NCBI GenBank assembly: GCA_034008185.1
Contig: CM067082.1
Coordinates: forward strand, 126,605,988 to 126,669,987
From: Gorsachius magnificus
Lineage: Eukaryota; Chordata; Aves; Pelecaniformes; Ardeidae
Length of the DNA: 64,000 bases
Direction of reading: 5' to 3'
In this document: one piece after another, positions 36,994 to 50,514 of the stretch
How the letters are laid out: each line of letters starts with the position of its first letter
Numbering within the stretch: position 1 is the first letter of the stretch
Program-made: the position numbers and the translations under genes
The notes under the pieces: generated by a model
Database searches by the model: none
What the model was told of the DNA's origin: nothing
Seen by the model: only the letters and a program-made list of their open reading frames with translations

Positions 36994-39188
36994 GTGAGTA
37001 TCCCACCAGCGGCGCTTCCACCGCCCCCGCAGCCCTGGCCCCGGGCCGGCCCGGCCCCGGGAGCAGAGCCCCCCGCCGGCCCCCCCCTTTGCTTTCCCCC
37101 CGCCAGCGCCCCGGGGAAGGCGGGCGAAGAAGAGTGCTGCTGGCTCCTGGCTGGGATCTGCCCCGCCGGGCGGCCTCCGAGCAAGCCTGCCTGCCTGCCT
37201 GCCTCCCCCGTGCGAGTCCTGTAGGACCGGCTCTCTGGGGCAGGTTCCTTCCTGAGGGAGGTTCATCCCGGAGCGCCGGGGTTGATGGGCGATCTGGCAA
37301 GGAAGCAAGCGTAAAGGAAAAGGAGCGAGAGGCGTTTGCGAAGCGCTCGCTTTCTTAACTCGCCCTCCTACTGCGGGCAGGGGAGGTGTCTGGGCTACTT
37401 TTCAAATGCAATAAAAATCTCTGAATTTTGTTCCCGCTGTTTGGTCTTACTTCCTGCTCTAGCACTTACCTGCTTAACACCTCCAGCAAAAGTAAACAAA
37501 TCAGCTCGTAATTTACCTATGATCTCTGCTCTAACTTGCCTTTTTGCATCCAGTCCTTTCCTGCTGAATTTTATGTATATATGTCAGATACGGGGGGATC
37601 TGGAAAACTTCTGCTGACTTTATCTGTTCCCTCCCCTGCCCGCCTCCTTAAAATGAAAGAAATCCAAATAGAGGCACACACACACATGCACACACCAACC
37701 CACCCACAACGAGGCGATAAAAATAGCGTCATCCCTGGAAAGTGAAGGCAAAAAGTGACACCGATACCTGTCAGCTAAGCCAGGTGTGTCAGCTTCTATG
37801 AATGCTGAGGCTTTAAGTGCACAGGAAACATCTCATCATCACGAGATTACTGGAGCAGCCCAGTAGGTATTCATCGTCAATGAGCTGTCACTGGAGAAAA
37901 GCTGAGCCAGGAAAGACATAAAATCAGAAGGAGAGACAAACTCCGATCTGTGACCAGCTGCTTCCAGGTACATTCCTGAGTGCAGCTGCAGGAAGGCAAG
38001 CTTGAAGCTTGTCTGCAAGGCAGGCGGGAGAGCAGCCCAGTAAACAGCCCTCGGATCAGCCTGCAGATTCCCAGCCCCTCTGACTGCCCATCCTGAGACG
38101 CAGGGGACAGGGCGAACTAATCCTAACTCAGTGTCTCTGTTCAGAACTTGCCTCCAAAAATCCAAGTAGAAACAGAAGCAGCCTGTAGCTGTGGTATGTA
38201 GATGTGCCTTCAAAGCCTTTTATGATTCACTTTAAAATGTTTCTAGTAATTACTTCTATTTTAAAGGCGTTAGTTAATTGCATTGTGTGTAGAATCTGTG
38301 CCGTAATTGTCCTTCAGAAAGAGGGAGAGCATAGCCAGTAAAGATTGCTGATTAAAATTAAGCGCACTGTGGGCGTTTATTTCAAAGTGTAATTACTGAA
38401 ATAAACAGTTGTGTTTATTGCAGGGTACAGAGCTGCACATACAGACGGGTACAAACATGCCTGTATGAGAAGCTCTGCGTGTTGATTCTATGACAGTTGC
38501 CCGAGAGAATTTGCAGGATCCTCTATGTTACATAGAATATAAAAACTATCACAGATGCAAAGGTGGTGTTACCCCAAGGGCAAAACGACCACTCTGAAAT
38601 GTTTACTGCTAATCATTCAAACTTCGCATGCAGAATAGCATTCCGTGGTAACTTCAGCTCTTATCACTTCTGCAGTATCTGTGTTCAGAGCAGCAGTGCT
38701 CCTGGGAGACTCAGTCCACTGTAACCGTGGAATGAGAAGAAACACACAGTTTTGAAATTAATTTAGAAGTAATAACAGTTTCCAAAGCACTATTTTCCCC
38801 CTTGCTAACGATCCAATGTTAACTGTTGTAAACATCACAGAGCAGATTCCCTAGACTGAGAACAAGCAGGAAACATTTCTTCCCTTGGGGCATTTTTTCT
38901 TTTCTAAAAGGTATGTCCCTGAGAAGAAGAATAGAGAATAAAATTGCCTCTTCTACCACAACTGCTGAAGTGCATATAGTTATGATTTCTTTATGCTGTG
39001 GTAATACCCAGAGATATGATCAGTGCTTGAGGGCCTTGTGTTGGGGGACACAAGAGTAAAGAGATGTCCTGTAAAGATTACAGCCTACTTTAACTTCTGC
39101 AAAACATAGCTTGTGAATGTGAAAATGCCTGGTTAAGGAAATCTCTCCATTCAGAACCTCAGTGTTTACTATTCTGTGTATTCTGCAG
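36994..39188 (+). other. SOSTDC1: SOSTDC1 intron 1
   Basis: 2,195-base intron bounded by GTGAGT and TTCTGCAG. Its first 350 bases are GC-rich (CpG-island-like) and hold a (CTGC) run at 37,186-37,204. A CA-type run lies at about 37,673-37,708. An AT-rich stretch at 38,240-38,430 carries clustered homeodomain-, TCF- and forkhead-like motifs and may be an enhancer. Frames such as 36,888-37,308 minus are GC-rich artefacts. Confidence 0.9.
38240..38430. promoter_or_regulatory. Candidate enhancer in SOSTDC1 intron 1
   Basis: The segment has several TAATT or ATTAA cores, a TTCAAAG (TCF/LEF type, 38,381-38,387), and AATAAACA (38,400-38,407) facing TGTTTATT (38,412-38,419) across four bases. That last pair is a perfect inverted pair of forkhead-type sites. 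Clustering of developmental factor motifs inside a Wnt/BMP-regulated gene suggests regulation, but only the motifs are seen. Function is inferred. Confidence 0.35.
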
Positions 39189-39604
39189 ATCGTGTTCAAG
39201 TTGGCTGCCGGGAACTGAGATCCACCAAGTACATTTCAGATGGCCAGTGCACCAGCATCAATCCGCTGAAGGAGCTGGTGTGTGCTGGTGAATGCCTCCC
39301 TTTGCCACTGCTCCCCAACTGGATTGGAGGAGGTTATGGAACCAAGTACTGGAGCAGGCGGAGCTCGCAAGAGTGGAGATGTGTCAATGACAAAACTCGC
39401 ACCCAGAGGATCCAGCTTCAGTGCCAGGATGGAAGTATAAGAACCTACAAAATAACTGTGGTCACAGCCTGCAAGTGCAAGCGATACACCAGGCAGCACA
39501 ATGAGTCCAGCCACAACTTTGAGGGAACCTCTCAAGCAAAACCTATCCAGCATCACAAAGAGAGGAAAAGAGCCAGTAAATCCAGCAAACACAGCACGAG
39601 TTAG
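39189..39604 (+). CDS. SOSTDC1: SOSTDC1 exon 2 (cystine-knot domain)
   Basis: Encodes the rest of codon 69 through residue 206, after acceptor TTCTGCAG|AT, ending in TAG at 39,602-39,604. It contains the C-terminal cystine-knot (DAN/sclerostin) domain, with cysteines at about 75, 89, 100, 104, 133, 147, 163 and 165. Characteristic stretches are VQVGCRELRSTKYISDGQC, LPNWIGGGYGTKYWSRRSSQ and TACKCKRYTRQHNESS, the last holding a second sequon (N173-E-S). The C-terminal tail is basic (HHKERKRASKSSKHS), which fits heparan-sulfate binding. Length and sequence are near-identical to the mammalian protein over this domain, so it is intact and functional by appearance. Confidence 0.98.
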
Positions 39605-40520
39605 AAGTCAGACATTCTCTCCTCTCTCATCTCCCGCTCCTCCCACCTAAACCGAACTCACCTGTAACCATTTGCTTTACCGTTCTGACTGCTTAAAGAC
39701 AAGTCTGCCATTGCTGTGTTCTCAGTTGACTTATGCTTATTGCTTTGACCAAAATCAAAAGAGGCATTCTCAGCATATGGACCTTTTGGGTGATTTTCCA
39801 AATGCTCAAGATGGGGAATAACACAAGCCCTCCAAACCCACACTATAAACTTTTACATTTTCTCCAGCCACGGAGACAAAAAAAAATTTGCCATGAATAG
39901 TCACTGAAGTCTATTTTGTAAAGAGATGCTTTGTTGTGTGTTTTCATGAGAACAGTTAATTATCACATCTATTGCCTTCTGTATCATGTTTTATGAACTT
40001 CTAACAACAGCTTAAAAATACACCTAATATCTGCTTTCAGATTCATTAAAAAAAAAAAAGCCTTGCATGCTGACCTTTCTCTTATCTCAGTATACCAAAA
40101 ATTAAAATATGCATGGCAGCAATCAAAAAGTAAAGCTGAACAAACTATTTATTTGTTGTTGTAATTATTTAATGAGCTTTTATGTGTGTTACTTCCCTCC
40201 AAGATGTTCTTATGTTTATAGCTTTTCTCATGTATCAAAGTATTTTCCTATGATTTGTGGCTGGATTAGAACATACATTCTGTAGATAATGTAAAATAGA
40301 CATTTTAGCATTCTTGGTATATATATTTTCATTTTGAACATTCATAGACTTAGGTGTTATTTTGCAAGTAGCAACATCAAACTTGTTTTTTTCATTCTCC
40401 ACTCTGTATTATTTTTGTTTAAAAGTGTGCAATCAGAAGACAGATATGATAACTTCCTTTCAAATTCATTGGTTTCTTTTTTTTTTTTTACAAAAATAAA
40501 CACTGCTAAAAATGTATTGT
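39605..40520 (+). other. SOSTDC1: SOSTDC1 3'UTR
   Basis: AU-rich region following the stop codon. It contains several ATTTA-type words (for example near 40,145-40,170), compatible with a short-lived regulated mRNA. Candidate polyadenylation signals are ATTAAA at 40,045-40,050 and at 40,101, and AATAAA at 40,495-40,500. The last is followed by TGTATTGTCTGG-type GU-rich sequence, which makes it the best terminal signal. The true end is not provable here. Confidence 0.6.
40495..40500 (+). terminator. SOSTDC1: Likely polyadenylation signal of SOSTDC1
   Basis: Canonical AATAAA about 890 bases after the stop codon, followed within 15-30 bases by a T/G-rich stretch (TGTATTGTCTGG). Upstream ATTAAA variants could give shorter 3'UTRs. 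Confidence 0.5.
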
Positions 40521-40795
40521 CTGGCTCTCTATATTGTAATACACACATTTTAATCAGTCGCAATATTTAATCTTAAAAAATGGGAGAACATTATTTGGTT
40601 AAAAAAATCTATTCATGATATTTAACATTAAAACAATCTTTCTGTGGATTCTTTTTGGATGTAAAAATCTTCCATGGCTGTTCAACAGATGGTGCTTATT
40701 AATGGTCCAAGCCATGTTCTTATTTAACAATTCTCAAGTTGTACATTGCGGAAGAAGTGTATATTTGGGAAGTTTTACAAGCTAGTAAGACACCA

Positions 40796-40815
40796 CTTTT
40801 TTTTTTTTTTTTTTT
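40796..40815 (+). repeat. Poly(T) run
   Basis: Twenty consecutive T bases, just downstream of the SOSTDC1 3' end. No retroposon body is recognisable next to it. Confidence 0.8.
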
Positions 40816-40829
40816 CAATTTTAAGTGAT

Positions 40830-43800
40830 CTACATTGTGGTACAGTTAAAAAAAACATTGCATTTGTGACTTAGTTGTTTCAGGTTTAGTTCTGTGATCG
40901 TGAAAATATCAGAACAATCAGATCAGAGACCATTTATACTTAAATTCTCTGATCTTAAAGGTGCTTCTTTTAAGCCCAAGAGGACAGAAGATGAATAACG
41001 GAATTAGGAGGGAGAGAGGTGACATGACATTTCTCCTAGGCATATCAGTCCAGTAGACCTACAGATATCCTAGTTTTCTGTTTTAACAGACATTATAGTC
41101 TCATTCAATCCATTTTATGAAGGAAAGATTATTCCCAAATGCCAAATATCTATCCATTTTTAAATTGCTCTCCTTTTTTTAAAAAAAAAAAGATTGAGAT
41201 AAGGACCAAAATTTAACCAAAATTATTTTCAAAGCCAATAGTCACTACGCATCAGTAAAGTTGCCCTGCCCATTCTGTGTTTGACTCCCAGAAATAGGAA
41301 CATTGAAAAAACCCACACATCTTGCACATGACTCTTCTACAGTCAGTGAAGTTTGACTGTAGGAACAATATGCACATTTAATAAGAGTTTGCATTTAGCA
41401 ATAGAGATAATAACTCCACAGAACTACCTGAAGGGGAATAATTTGACACACTTTCATTAAGATGACTTCATGAAATATTGCTGGGCATGCTATAGAAAGA
41501 CTATGGGGTCCATCTCTAAGTCTGGCATATTTGAGGGAACACAAGGGAAGCCAGTAGCAGCTTTGTCCATCAGCAGTGACTTAACTTTGAAGCGCCACCT
41601 GAGTTAGCTATGGTCTCTTCTTTGGCCATGGCTTTGGCCTTTTGTGGGGGAGATCTACAGGAAAGCAGTGTTAGAAATATATTAATCTTGATTTTTCTTA
41701 AGGAATAATGTTACTCTCTGTGACTCATGTCCTAGCTCTGAATGCTTCAACCTGGCCTTCTGTTTCATCCTGGTACATATGAACTCACAGGGGTCCATCC
41801 AAGGATCCAGACAAAAGGCATTATAACGAGTACATCCAGCTAGTTTTTTTCTACATAGAGAGTCTCCAACATGTAAAGTTACAGTGGATAGGATATGGGC
41901 CACTCCTCTTGTATCTACAGTGCAGAATCTTGCCAAAGTTTTTCACAGTCAATGAAAAAAATAGTACTGCTTAAACTGAAATCATTTAAAATATGATACA
42001 TCTTCTTATGTTTGCTCCAGAGTTAAAAAGGAAAGAAAGACAAACATGCTAGAATTTTCTTAGTTTTCACCTGAAATGTTAAACCAAATAGATACAAGAT
42101 GTAAATGTTTTGAAAAACATTTGAAAAACAATGTAGAGGTAGATCAGAATAGTTTTTACACAAATTAGACCACTAAATATTCTAGATTTATTACACTAAG
42201 AATACATAGAAGCTAACTTTCTCAATAATATCCTATCATATGGGCAGATCACTAAGTCCAGAGGCTTCTGAAAAAGAACTCAAACATCTTAAAAAGAACC
42301 TAATAATTTTATAAGTTCTCATACTTGCTTCTTTAGGAAACGAAAAGTGAATAAATTAGAAATAATCTGTTAATCTGCCATCAGTATTTCATTACTTTTG
42401 AGTTGATGAAAACTGCCCTCAGCTAAGGGGTAAATTGTTTTATAATGAATGGAAATCAATTTTCCTTAGACAGCACTAGAAGGAAACTTAGCCAGATGCT
42501 GATTGTTTTGATAGCATGGTCGCACTCAGAGGCACACTTCGTAGAGGCAGTGGTAGATAGTGTGTGTCATTACAACATTATCAACTGCAGAAGTCAGAAG
42601 GGCCTGACACTTGCAGCCTACACTAGAAAGGCCCTTTGCAAAGTTTATTTATTCAGTTTTGTAGCAATAGTAACAAATCTGTTGCTCTCTCCTTTCCAAC
42701 AGCCTTGGAATCAAAACCACCCAATCCAAGTTCAGTCATTTGTTTGGAAATAAAGCAGACATTTGAATAACACCCTTCAAAATACCTAACAGATTTCTGC
42801 TAGTAAATCACTGTAGTCCTCCTAACCTTGACCCTTATATCCTTCCTGAAGAAGTACAGCATTAATCAAGAAAGGACTGTTCAACACATTCCACCGTGAG
42901 AGTCTTGTTGCTACAGTATTAACCTGGAGGTGTTCAGTGGAAAATTATAAGGAATCCTTAGTGTTGCAAGGTATCCTATTCTTATGATGCACTTCCTTTC
43001 CCGTAGGCCAGGCAAGGGGCTTTGATTTTAAGTTCATTGACATACATATAAACATCGCTCCAGGCTGAAACTGAAAATTCTCTAGAGATTTATGAGTTAA
43101 GCAGACATTCTGTCACTGGATTTGTTAATTTTGCCTGAACGTCGCCCCCACAACAAAAAGCCTGCCCATGCATCTTTCTGAAAGACATCCAGCCTTTCAG
43201 CTCACTCATCGTATGAGTTATGTGGACTGACACACTAGAAAAGTGTGATTTACAAGTGATACTGCCTGCCACCGAGTTAATATTCAAACATCTACTTTCC
43301 TCAGTACTTCCATGACAAGAAAATACTCTTCATTCTTAATTAATGCTCATCAAACTATATGCCATGAAAATAACTAGTCTCTACTAATTGCTGAGAAAAA
43401 TCTCTACAAACACTGGACTGTAACTCCATTTCAGGAGTTTGTTTTTTCTTAACTTACTTTGGTTTGACAACGTATTATAGTGAATGACATAGTGTTATGT
43501 TATGTAGCTGGAGTTCAGGCCTTCTTAATGCCTCAATACAACCACAAAGAAATACAGAGGATGTCTTAGTATAAATGAAGATCAGGACCACTGACTTTAA
43601 TGGGGCTGTTTGTGGAATATGGTACTTCATGAATGTAAAGGAAAATGAAAAAAATTCAGCTCCCTGGAATAGAGGCCTAAATCAGAATACACTGCAACAG
43701 TAATATAGTTCTGTTTTTACTAAACCCCAAATACAACTGCTGTCAACAAGTGACCTTTGTTACCATCTACTTAAGTAAAAAAAAATTAAATCATCTAAAA

Positions 43801-46800
43801 ATGTTTTGTTGAACACTTTGTCTATTTCTTGTCCCCTGCCCTATTTTAGTAGTTGTACAATAGTGTATTATTGTCTCGTTGTTTAAACCCTTAGCTGTTT
43901 TGAACTATACTTACTACAGCACACTTGCTTTTTGATACAGAAGTGTTTTAAATCTCTTTTTAGAATTACTAGATGCATCATTTTTAATTTTGACTACTGA
44001 GAGGAAAAGTCATGCTCTGACTTGACCTAGGAGTTCCACATTTGATTTGTTTTGTTAGCCCCAGTGAGAAGTGACTTAGCCAGGAAATTGCAAAGAAACT
44101 TAGCAAAAGCATAAACCAGTCTGTAAAGTCTGATGCTTTGGTGGGCTAAAGAAGGGCTAACCAGGCACATTCATTAAAGTTCTTTTATACAAAACAGTGG
44201 AGAGTTGAGAGAGAGGGCCTAAGGAGAAAAGTACTTGTCTAGCCCTACCACAAGAACAGCACTGAGAAATGGAGGGACTATGCAGAGCTTTGAAACAGAC
44301 TCTTTAGCACAAAGACTTTGTTTTAATTACAGCTGAAGCAAGTTTAAACATCTGTTCCTTGTTAGATTATTATTTTATTTATTTACTTATTTATTTATTC
44401 ATTTATTTTTGGGATGGGTTGAAGAAAGCTTTTTTAGATTCCCTATGGCCATTATGCTGGGATGGAGAACAGAGGTCTGAGTGTTTCTAAAATGTAAAGC
44501 TGCAAAAATTTTGGTTTTAGCAAGGATCCCTCACTTTTTTTTCCCCACTAGAAAAGCCTGCTGAAACTTTTGCTTTTGTACATCTTTAATGCAATTTTTG
44601 AGATGGTAGCCAGAACAGCTCATAGCAGCAGGCAACAGGTGGTATCGCTGCATTGCTTCTTTTGTTTTCAGATATTGCAATGGCTGAATCTGGGTGTGTC
44701 TAGAAGAGGAGAAAGAAGAGAAAATGGATCCAAAATATGGAAGAAAATTACACGGGAAGGACAGCATGTGCTGCATGTCCTTTATTTTCTTCTGATCATC
44801 ATAACTTTTCATGAGACTTCAAAACACTTGTTCTGTCTGCAGATTGCCAAGCCAAACGCTAGCTAATGCACATGCTACCCTTGGGATTTAATAGACTGCC
44901 AAGTCTAAATTCATATGGTAGATAACCATTTCTGACAGTCTCTGTGTCTTGTCTTCCCATGCAAAGGGAATAATGCACAGGACAGTGTGTCTGTACCATC
45001 CACACATTCCATACAGAACCAGGGCAAGTAAGGAAGACTTCAGAATCTGACATCTTCACAGAAACTCATGTTTCACTGCACTGGTCATATCTTCAGGTGA
45101 GTGACCACAGCCTCCTCTTTCTGAGGAGAAAGAATACTGCCTGAGCTGAAAAGGTTTGCATACAGGTTTCTTAGAAAGCTATCAGTCTATCACATACCTG
45201 AAGACCATTAAGAATTGTTCCCAAAACCTCTTTTAGGTACTTTGCAACTATTGTCCCTGTATTTTCTTTTGAACTTTTTGTAATCAGTTATGAATCTTGA
45301 CACTTCTGCAACATCCTTTGCCAAGAATAAAGTAAGTATTAAGATGGATTTCCCTCTTTATTTGCTTAATTAAATACTTTTTTGCATACTTCTTCCATAA
45401 AAGCCCTCGTTAGACAGACCATTCAAGCCACTGTCTGAATCTTAACTTAAGAATGCAGTACTTTGTGGTACTCTTTATCTACTCAAATACTGCAACTCCT
45501 TGCAAATCTGCCTGCTTCTGCCCTCCCCTTTGAAACTCTGGCAAAATCTAAATCCTCTTTCCCATGGTGTCTCAATAACCAAGCTCTCTTCTTTCTAGCA
45601 GTTAGGTTACTTGTCCCACAATTCTGTTCCAACACAAAAAAAGATGCATTACTTAATCCATTTTCTGAAGTGTTCAGTATTGAAGAAAACAATGTAGGTG
45701 GAAACACAAGTGTACTGGCACAGGTAAGTGTCAGGAAGAATTTTTAAAGTAAGATGAGTTGAGCTGCATTACTCAGAAAAACAGTAACAGGATATAGAGC
45801 ATTTTTCATGAAGTAGTTGGTTTGCATCCAGCTAGATTAGTATGTTGGAAAATGGTTAACCTTTGATGGTTGCTCAGTGGTATATGTTAAACAGGCTGAG
45901 TCTATAGTTGCTGGATGACAGGTAGCCACATTGCTGCAGTTGGCAAAAATCTGTAACCTTGACCTTTCTAAAAACTGAAAAGGATGAAAGGACTGACCAT
46001 TTCCAATCTGACATTTGCATGCTAGAACTGGACGAGCCAGCAAAGCATAAGGAAAAGGGTTAGGACAGGACTATTGTTTTTAGGGACTATCATCCTGCAC
46101 ATTTTGCTCACTATAAAGCAACTGTTTAGAAAGAGAAAAAAAAAAGATTCACAAACGTTTCCACAAGGCAGGCTGCATTTTAAGGCACTTCCCTTACGAA
46201 CTGCCCCAAAAGGTTAGAACACAACACTAAAAAGTTAAAATCATAGGAGAAAAATGAACCAGCCCCATATGGTTGCTTTGTCTAATGTGTACCATACAAA
46301 TTCACAATGAAGGCAAAGTCCAATTTTTGTGTTGGATAGTATCTGGTCTTACTTGCTGCAGTTTCAGTACCTGATGATATAGCTAGGACCAGTCTTCATT
46401 TGTTAAGTAAAAACTTACACAGATGGAACCTCCCCTATATGAACTCTGGCAAATTGAGTTAATCTATGTTCTTCAGATATGGGACTAATGAATAACGTTC
46501 CTGGGATTCTAAGGGTAAGGATCATCATTAACATGACAAGAGATGCAGAAGCAGTACTTTCCATGTAGTAATAAATAGTAAAGCTTGTACTCCTATTCAT
46601 ACCGAATCTGCAAATTCTCATTGGTGTTATTTGATTCTCTCCATCACTTTAAGTTTGGTGAATTGTTTCACATTCCTTCATAAACATTCCATGGAGATAA
46701 CACAGAACATGGTAAAGCAATAAAACACTGTATGATGATATGCACACCCCAAAATGAAAAACCCCAAAGATTTAGAGAAGTGAAAATCCCAACTCCATTC

Positions 46801-49800
46801 CGAATTCTCTAACGTTTCACTACATTGTTCTGTATCACTAGCATCTGTGGGTTAATACCACATATTTAACCAGTTCATAGACTATCTCTGCTTTGAATCA
46901 TTTTGGGAAAAGTAAACTACCATTAGTCTTTCCTCAGAGGTCACTGTTGACAATCGAACACCCTAAAACACAATACCTATAAGCCAGCATAATAAATTAT
47001 GTTAAAGTTGAACAGATAAGCCTACCCAACCTTGGCAGAACTTAACATTTGACCAACGTACCTAGAACCTATGAAGACCCCTCCGGAGCCAAGCGTTTTA
47101 AGACTAGTCAACCATTTCTAATGAAAAATTACATGAGGCCTCTATCTCATCACCTACTTGCCAAACACTCCCCAAAGCAGTAGAAGACTTTCTTCAAGTC
47201 TTTCTGAATTTCACAAAAACTCCTGCAGTCAGGGACTCTCACTCTCATGAGTTACTGGATTAGGTACTATGGGGTAATTCTCTTATCTTCAATGTTTTTT
47301 TACTTCGTGTACAGAAAATACTCATTAGCTCTTGAACAGACCTTCCATATCCCAGAGAAATAGCCTACAGGATTACTGAGTAGAGAACAGATAAACACTC
47401 CAGGTTGATTGTAACATTTTAGGGTGAAGCTTTAAAATGTGTGTCAAACATCAAATGAAATCTCTGTCAATTTTTTCTCTAGCACTTGCACAGAACATAA
47501 GCAAGATGCTTCCTCTGTGCATCAAGTATTGATAGACTCTAGAAGAAATTCATCTACCAGAACCAAACAATGCCAAAGGTGTGACATAAACCACATGTGA
47601 TACAACAGGCAAAACTCAACATATGTTTTTCAACTCTTACCTACAATGACATGCAAGTATGAAAACACTCTGCTGTGTTGAGAGACCACATTTCCTTTAC
47701 ATTTGTAGCATTCATATTCTCTATTTACACTTCAACTATTAACAAACTAAAAAATCGCAGAACACTTCTACCGATTAACTACAATTTACAGCTCGTTACA
47801 CCATTTTGCCAAAAATCAAACCCATACATCAGAAATATTTTGCAGAATGGCATACGAAGGCAACAGCACTTAGAATTCCCCTTAGGGATCCAATCTATAG
47901 GTGATTCTATGCACACTGTATATTAGGCATGTAAGCACTCTTTGATATTTGATAGTCAACTATTTATACCATTCAAGTGATGCATGTGCATAACTCCATT
48001 GCTGAATACATGCTGGTTTGATCTTAGTTCCACATAGCAATGGGAGCAAATCAATAGCACAACACTTCATGTAAGTATTCCACACATCTATAACAACTTT
48101 CATCAAAGAATCTCAGAGCAAGAAATAACCCTTTGCAACCATATTTGTAAAAATACAAACATAAAAATATGCTAATATGAAATAAGATTTCCCTGAAGGT
48201 GTTAATTATGATTTGGAGGGAAAATAGTTTGCCTTTTTCAACATTCCACTATCTATTATACTGCCTCAAGCAATAAGTTCCCTATGACATGGTATTGACT
48301 TGGGAATCACTGTCACCACAGCGCAAATGCTCTGAGGCAGCTGCTGTGCACAAAGACTGAAACAGTGAAGATCTAAGTCAGTCCAAAAGGACTATGGGGA
48401 GGGTTGATTAGGTCTCAGTCTCAAGCAACAGGTAAAAGATTGTGAAGAGCATAAGAGAAAACTGTCACAGGATTATTTTTTCTAGTGATCAATCAGAACT
48501 GAAATAAAATGTCTGGGAACAAAATGCCTACCCAGACTATGCTTTCTCAATATTTTTTTTCATATATAGATGTAGAAATGATGATGAAGCCTAAGACTTT
48601 GAGATCTCGTGTAAACTGCTACAAATAGCAACAGACATGCAAGTTAAAACCTGAAACACTGTTTTTTGGGGGGCCTTCTAGTCTCTTTAGATATGCAAAG
48701 AACCTGTCTGTCTCTGTAAACAGTGACTTCAATGATTACGAGACAGTTATTGGTGACTTAAAAAAAGCTAAGACTGCCATCCTACTTGAATGGAAAAACT
48801 CTCTAAAGAGAACTGATATTCCACTTGCTTACTTACAGGCTTGCCATCATTGAAGTAATAACTTATATATCTGGATAAAATTAGTGAAATACAATCCTGC
48901 AAACACAAGGTTCTGGCTAAAAGCCTGCATCACTGCTCAGAATGCTGTAGATACTGTGTTAGCTGCAAGAATGACTCAGATTTTAAATATTTTTAGCTTT
49001 ATCTTTGTTTTTTATTGATATTGCACTTCTATAGTAGGAAGTGTTGTATTTTTTTGTAATCTTGCTTTTACAATTCAGTTTAATTTGCAAAATGTTCCTT
49101 GATTGCATGCATTTCTCTTTAAAACACACAATAGTGAACCTTGCTGCTGGTCAAGAAAAGGTAGATTCATCTGCATTAAAAAAAAAATGCTTCAGAAGCT
49201 TAGAAATTACTTTGAAAAAGGGACAGACAATTTCTCAGTTAATTTATAACACACCTACGAAGACTCAATTGCAATTTTAAATTAAGAAATTTTATTCTTT
49301 TACTCATTTTCCACAAAAAACCTTTCAGTATGATTACTACCACGTCAACAATTTAATGCTCTCTGGAAACACTATTATGAGTTTCTGTCATAGAAAAAGA
49401 TGATTTTTTTTTTTTTCCAGCAGCAGTTAAATCTTCAGGTGAGTTTCACTTCTGTAATTTGATTCCATTTCGTACTTATCTTCTTTCTTCAATAAAAAAG
49501 AAGAAAACCCCACTTTTCTTTTCAAACATAAGATTGGCATATTTACTGCATAATTGCAAACTACTACTGTGGTTTCAGATGTTATACCCCTGGACAGAAA
49601 TGATGGATTAGCCTGCTCTTTACCTGCTTTGAGGGAAAAATGTTGCCTCTGTCCCTCTTTATCCAACTAAAAAACATCTAAAATTGTTCTCCCAATATGT
49701 GTGATTTTACTTTTTATCCCACTTCAAATGTTTATAGATGAGCATGCACATATATGCATAATAACCAAATTATTATATTGATCCAGTAAAAAATGCAAAA

Positions 49801-50500
49801 TGGAATGGAACTGAAGAAAATGATGTATTCACAAAATGCCATTGTGTTTCATTGAATGTTACTATCAAATGAATACTAAAATGTAAAATCAAAAATCCCA
49901 ATTTTCTCAACTCATGCTAAGACACAACATAAATTCATAATTATGTTAAATAAGCATCTGATGTTCAAGTGCAGCCAACAGCAGCTTCAAAGTCCTGTTT
50001 GGTTGGATCATCGAATCTCACCATAAATATACAAGATATTTGATGACACTGAAGTCTGCATCCATCCAGGTGATCACCGAACTATGCCTGACCCTGAAGG
50101 CCCAGTTCTGACCCTGACTCATGCTTAGCATCCTGGCTCCTTGTTGGTGAGGCTGCTGTTCTCGCCTGCCCTGATACCGTGCTCCGCTGCAGGCTCCCCT
50201 TCCCTTTTGGAGTGGCTGGCCCTCACTGCTCCCTGATAAGCAGCAACAAGCTCACAATGGTTCTTTCAGGTTTGCAAGGCTATCTTTACAGCGAGATGTC
50301 CAAAACTTTCAGAGGAGGACAGAGTGTAGCAATGGTATTTAAAGACACTCAGGTTACAGCCCAAGACGTACAGTGAAGCCAGACATAACCTTAGACTTAA
50401 TTTGCTGATTATAAATGTGTGACCTGATGCCATGCTTAGCAAGTCCCCTGCTCTGCAGACGGTGCCTCTTCTGCCACCTAATGGGTATCAACCCTGGGAA
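40830..50500. other. Intergenic region between SOSTDC1 and CRPPA
   Basis: Nearly 10 kb of AT-rich sequence. Only chance frames of 60-102 codons occur, without recognisable domains. A TTTA tetranucleotide stretch lies at about 44,366-44,410. No CR1 hallmark is visible before 50.5 kb. Distal SOSTDC1 or CRPPA regulatory elements may lie here but cannot be told from sequence alone. Confidence 0.5.
44366..44410 (+). repeat. TTTA/ATTT simple repeat
   Basis: Imperfect tetranucleotide array (TTATTTATTTACTTATTTAT...), probably a degenerate microsatellite. Confidence 0.75.
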
Positions 50501-50514
50501 TTTTCCAATCAGCC

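Noticed and set aside
36888..37308. Minus-strand frames of 98, 111 and 136 codons opposite SOSTDC1
   Set aside because: GC-rich shadow frames of exon 1 and early intron 1, mutually overlapping, with no recognisable protein.
39236..39592. Minus-strand frame of 118 codons opposite SOSTDC1 exon 2
   Set aside because: It is the antisense shadow of the highly conserved cystine-knot exon.
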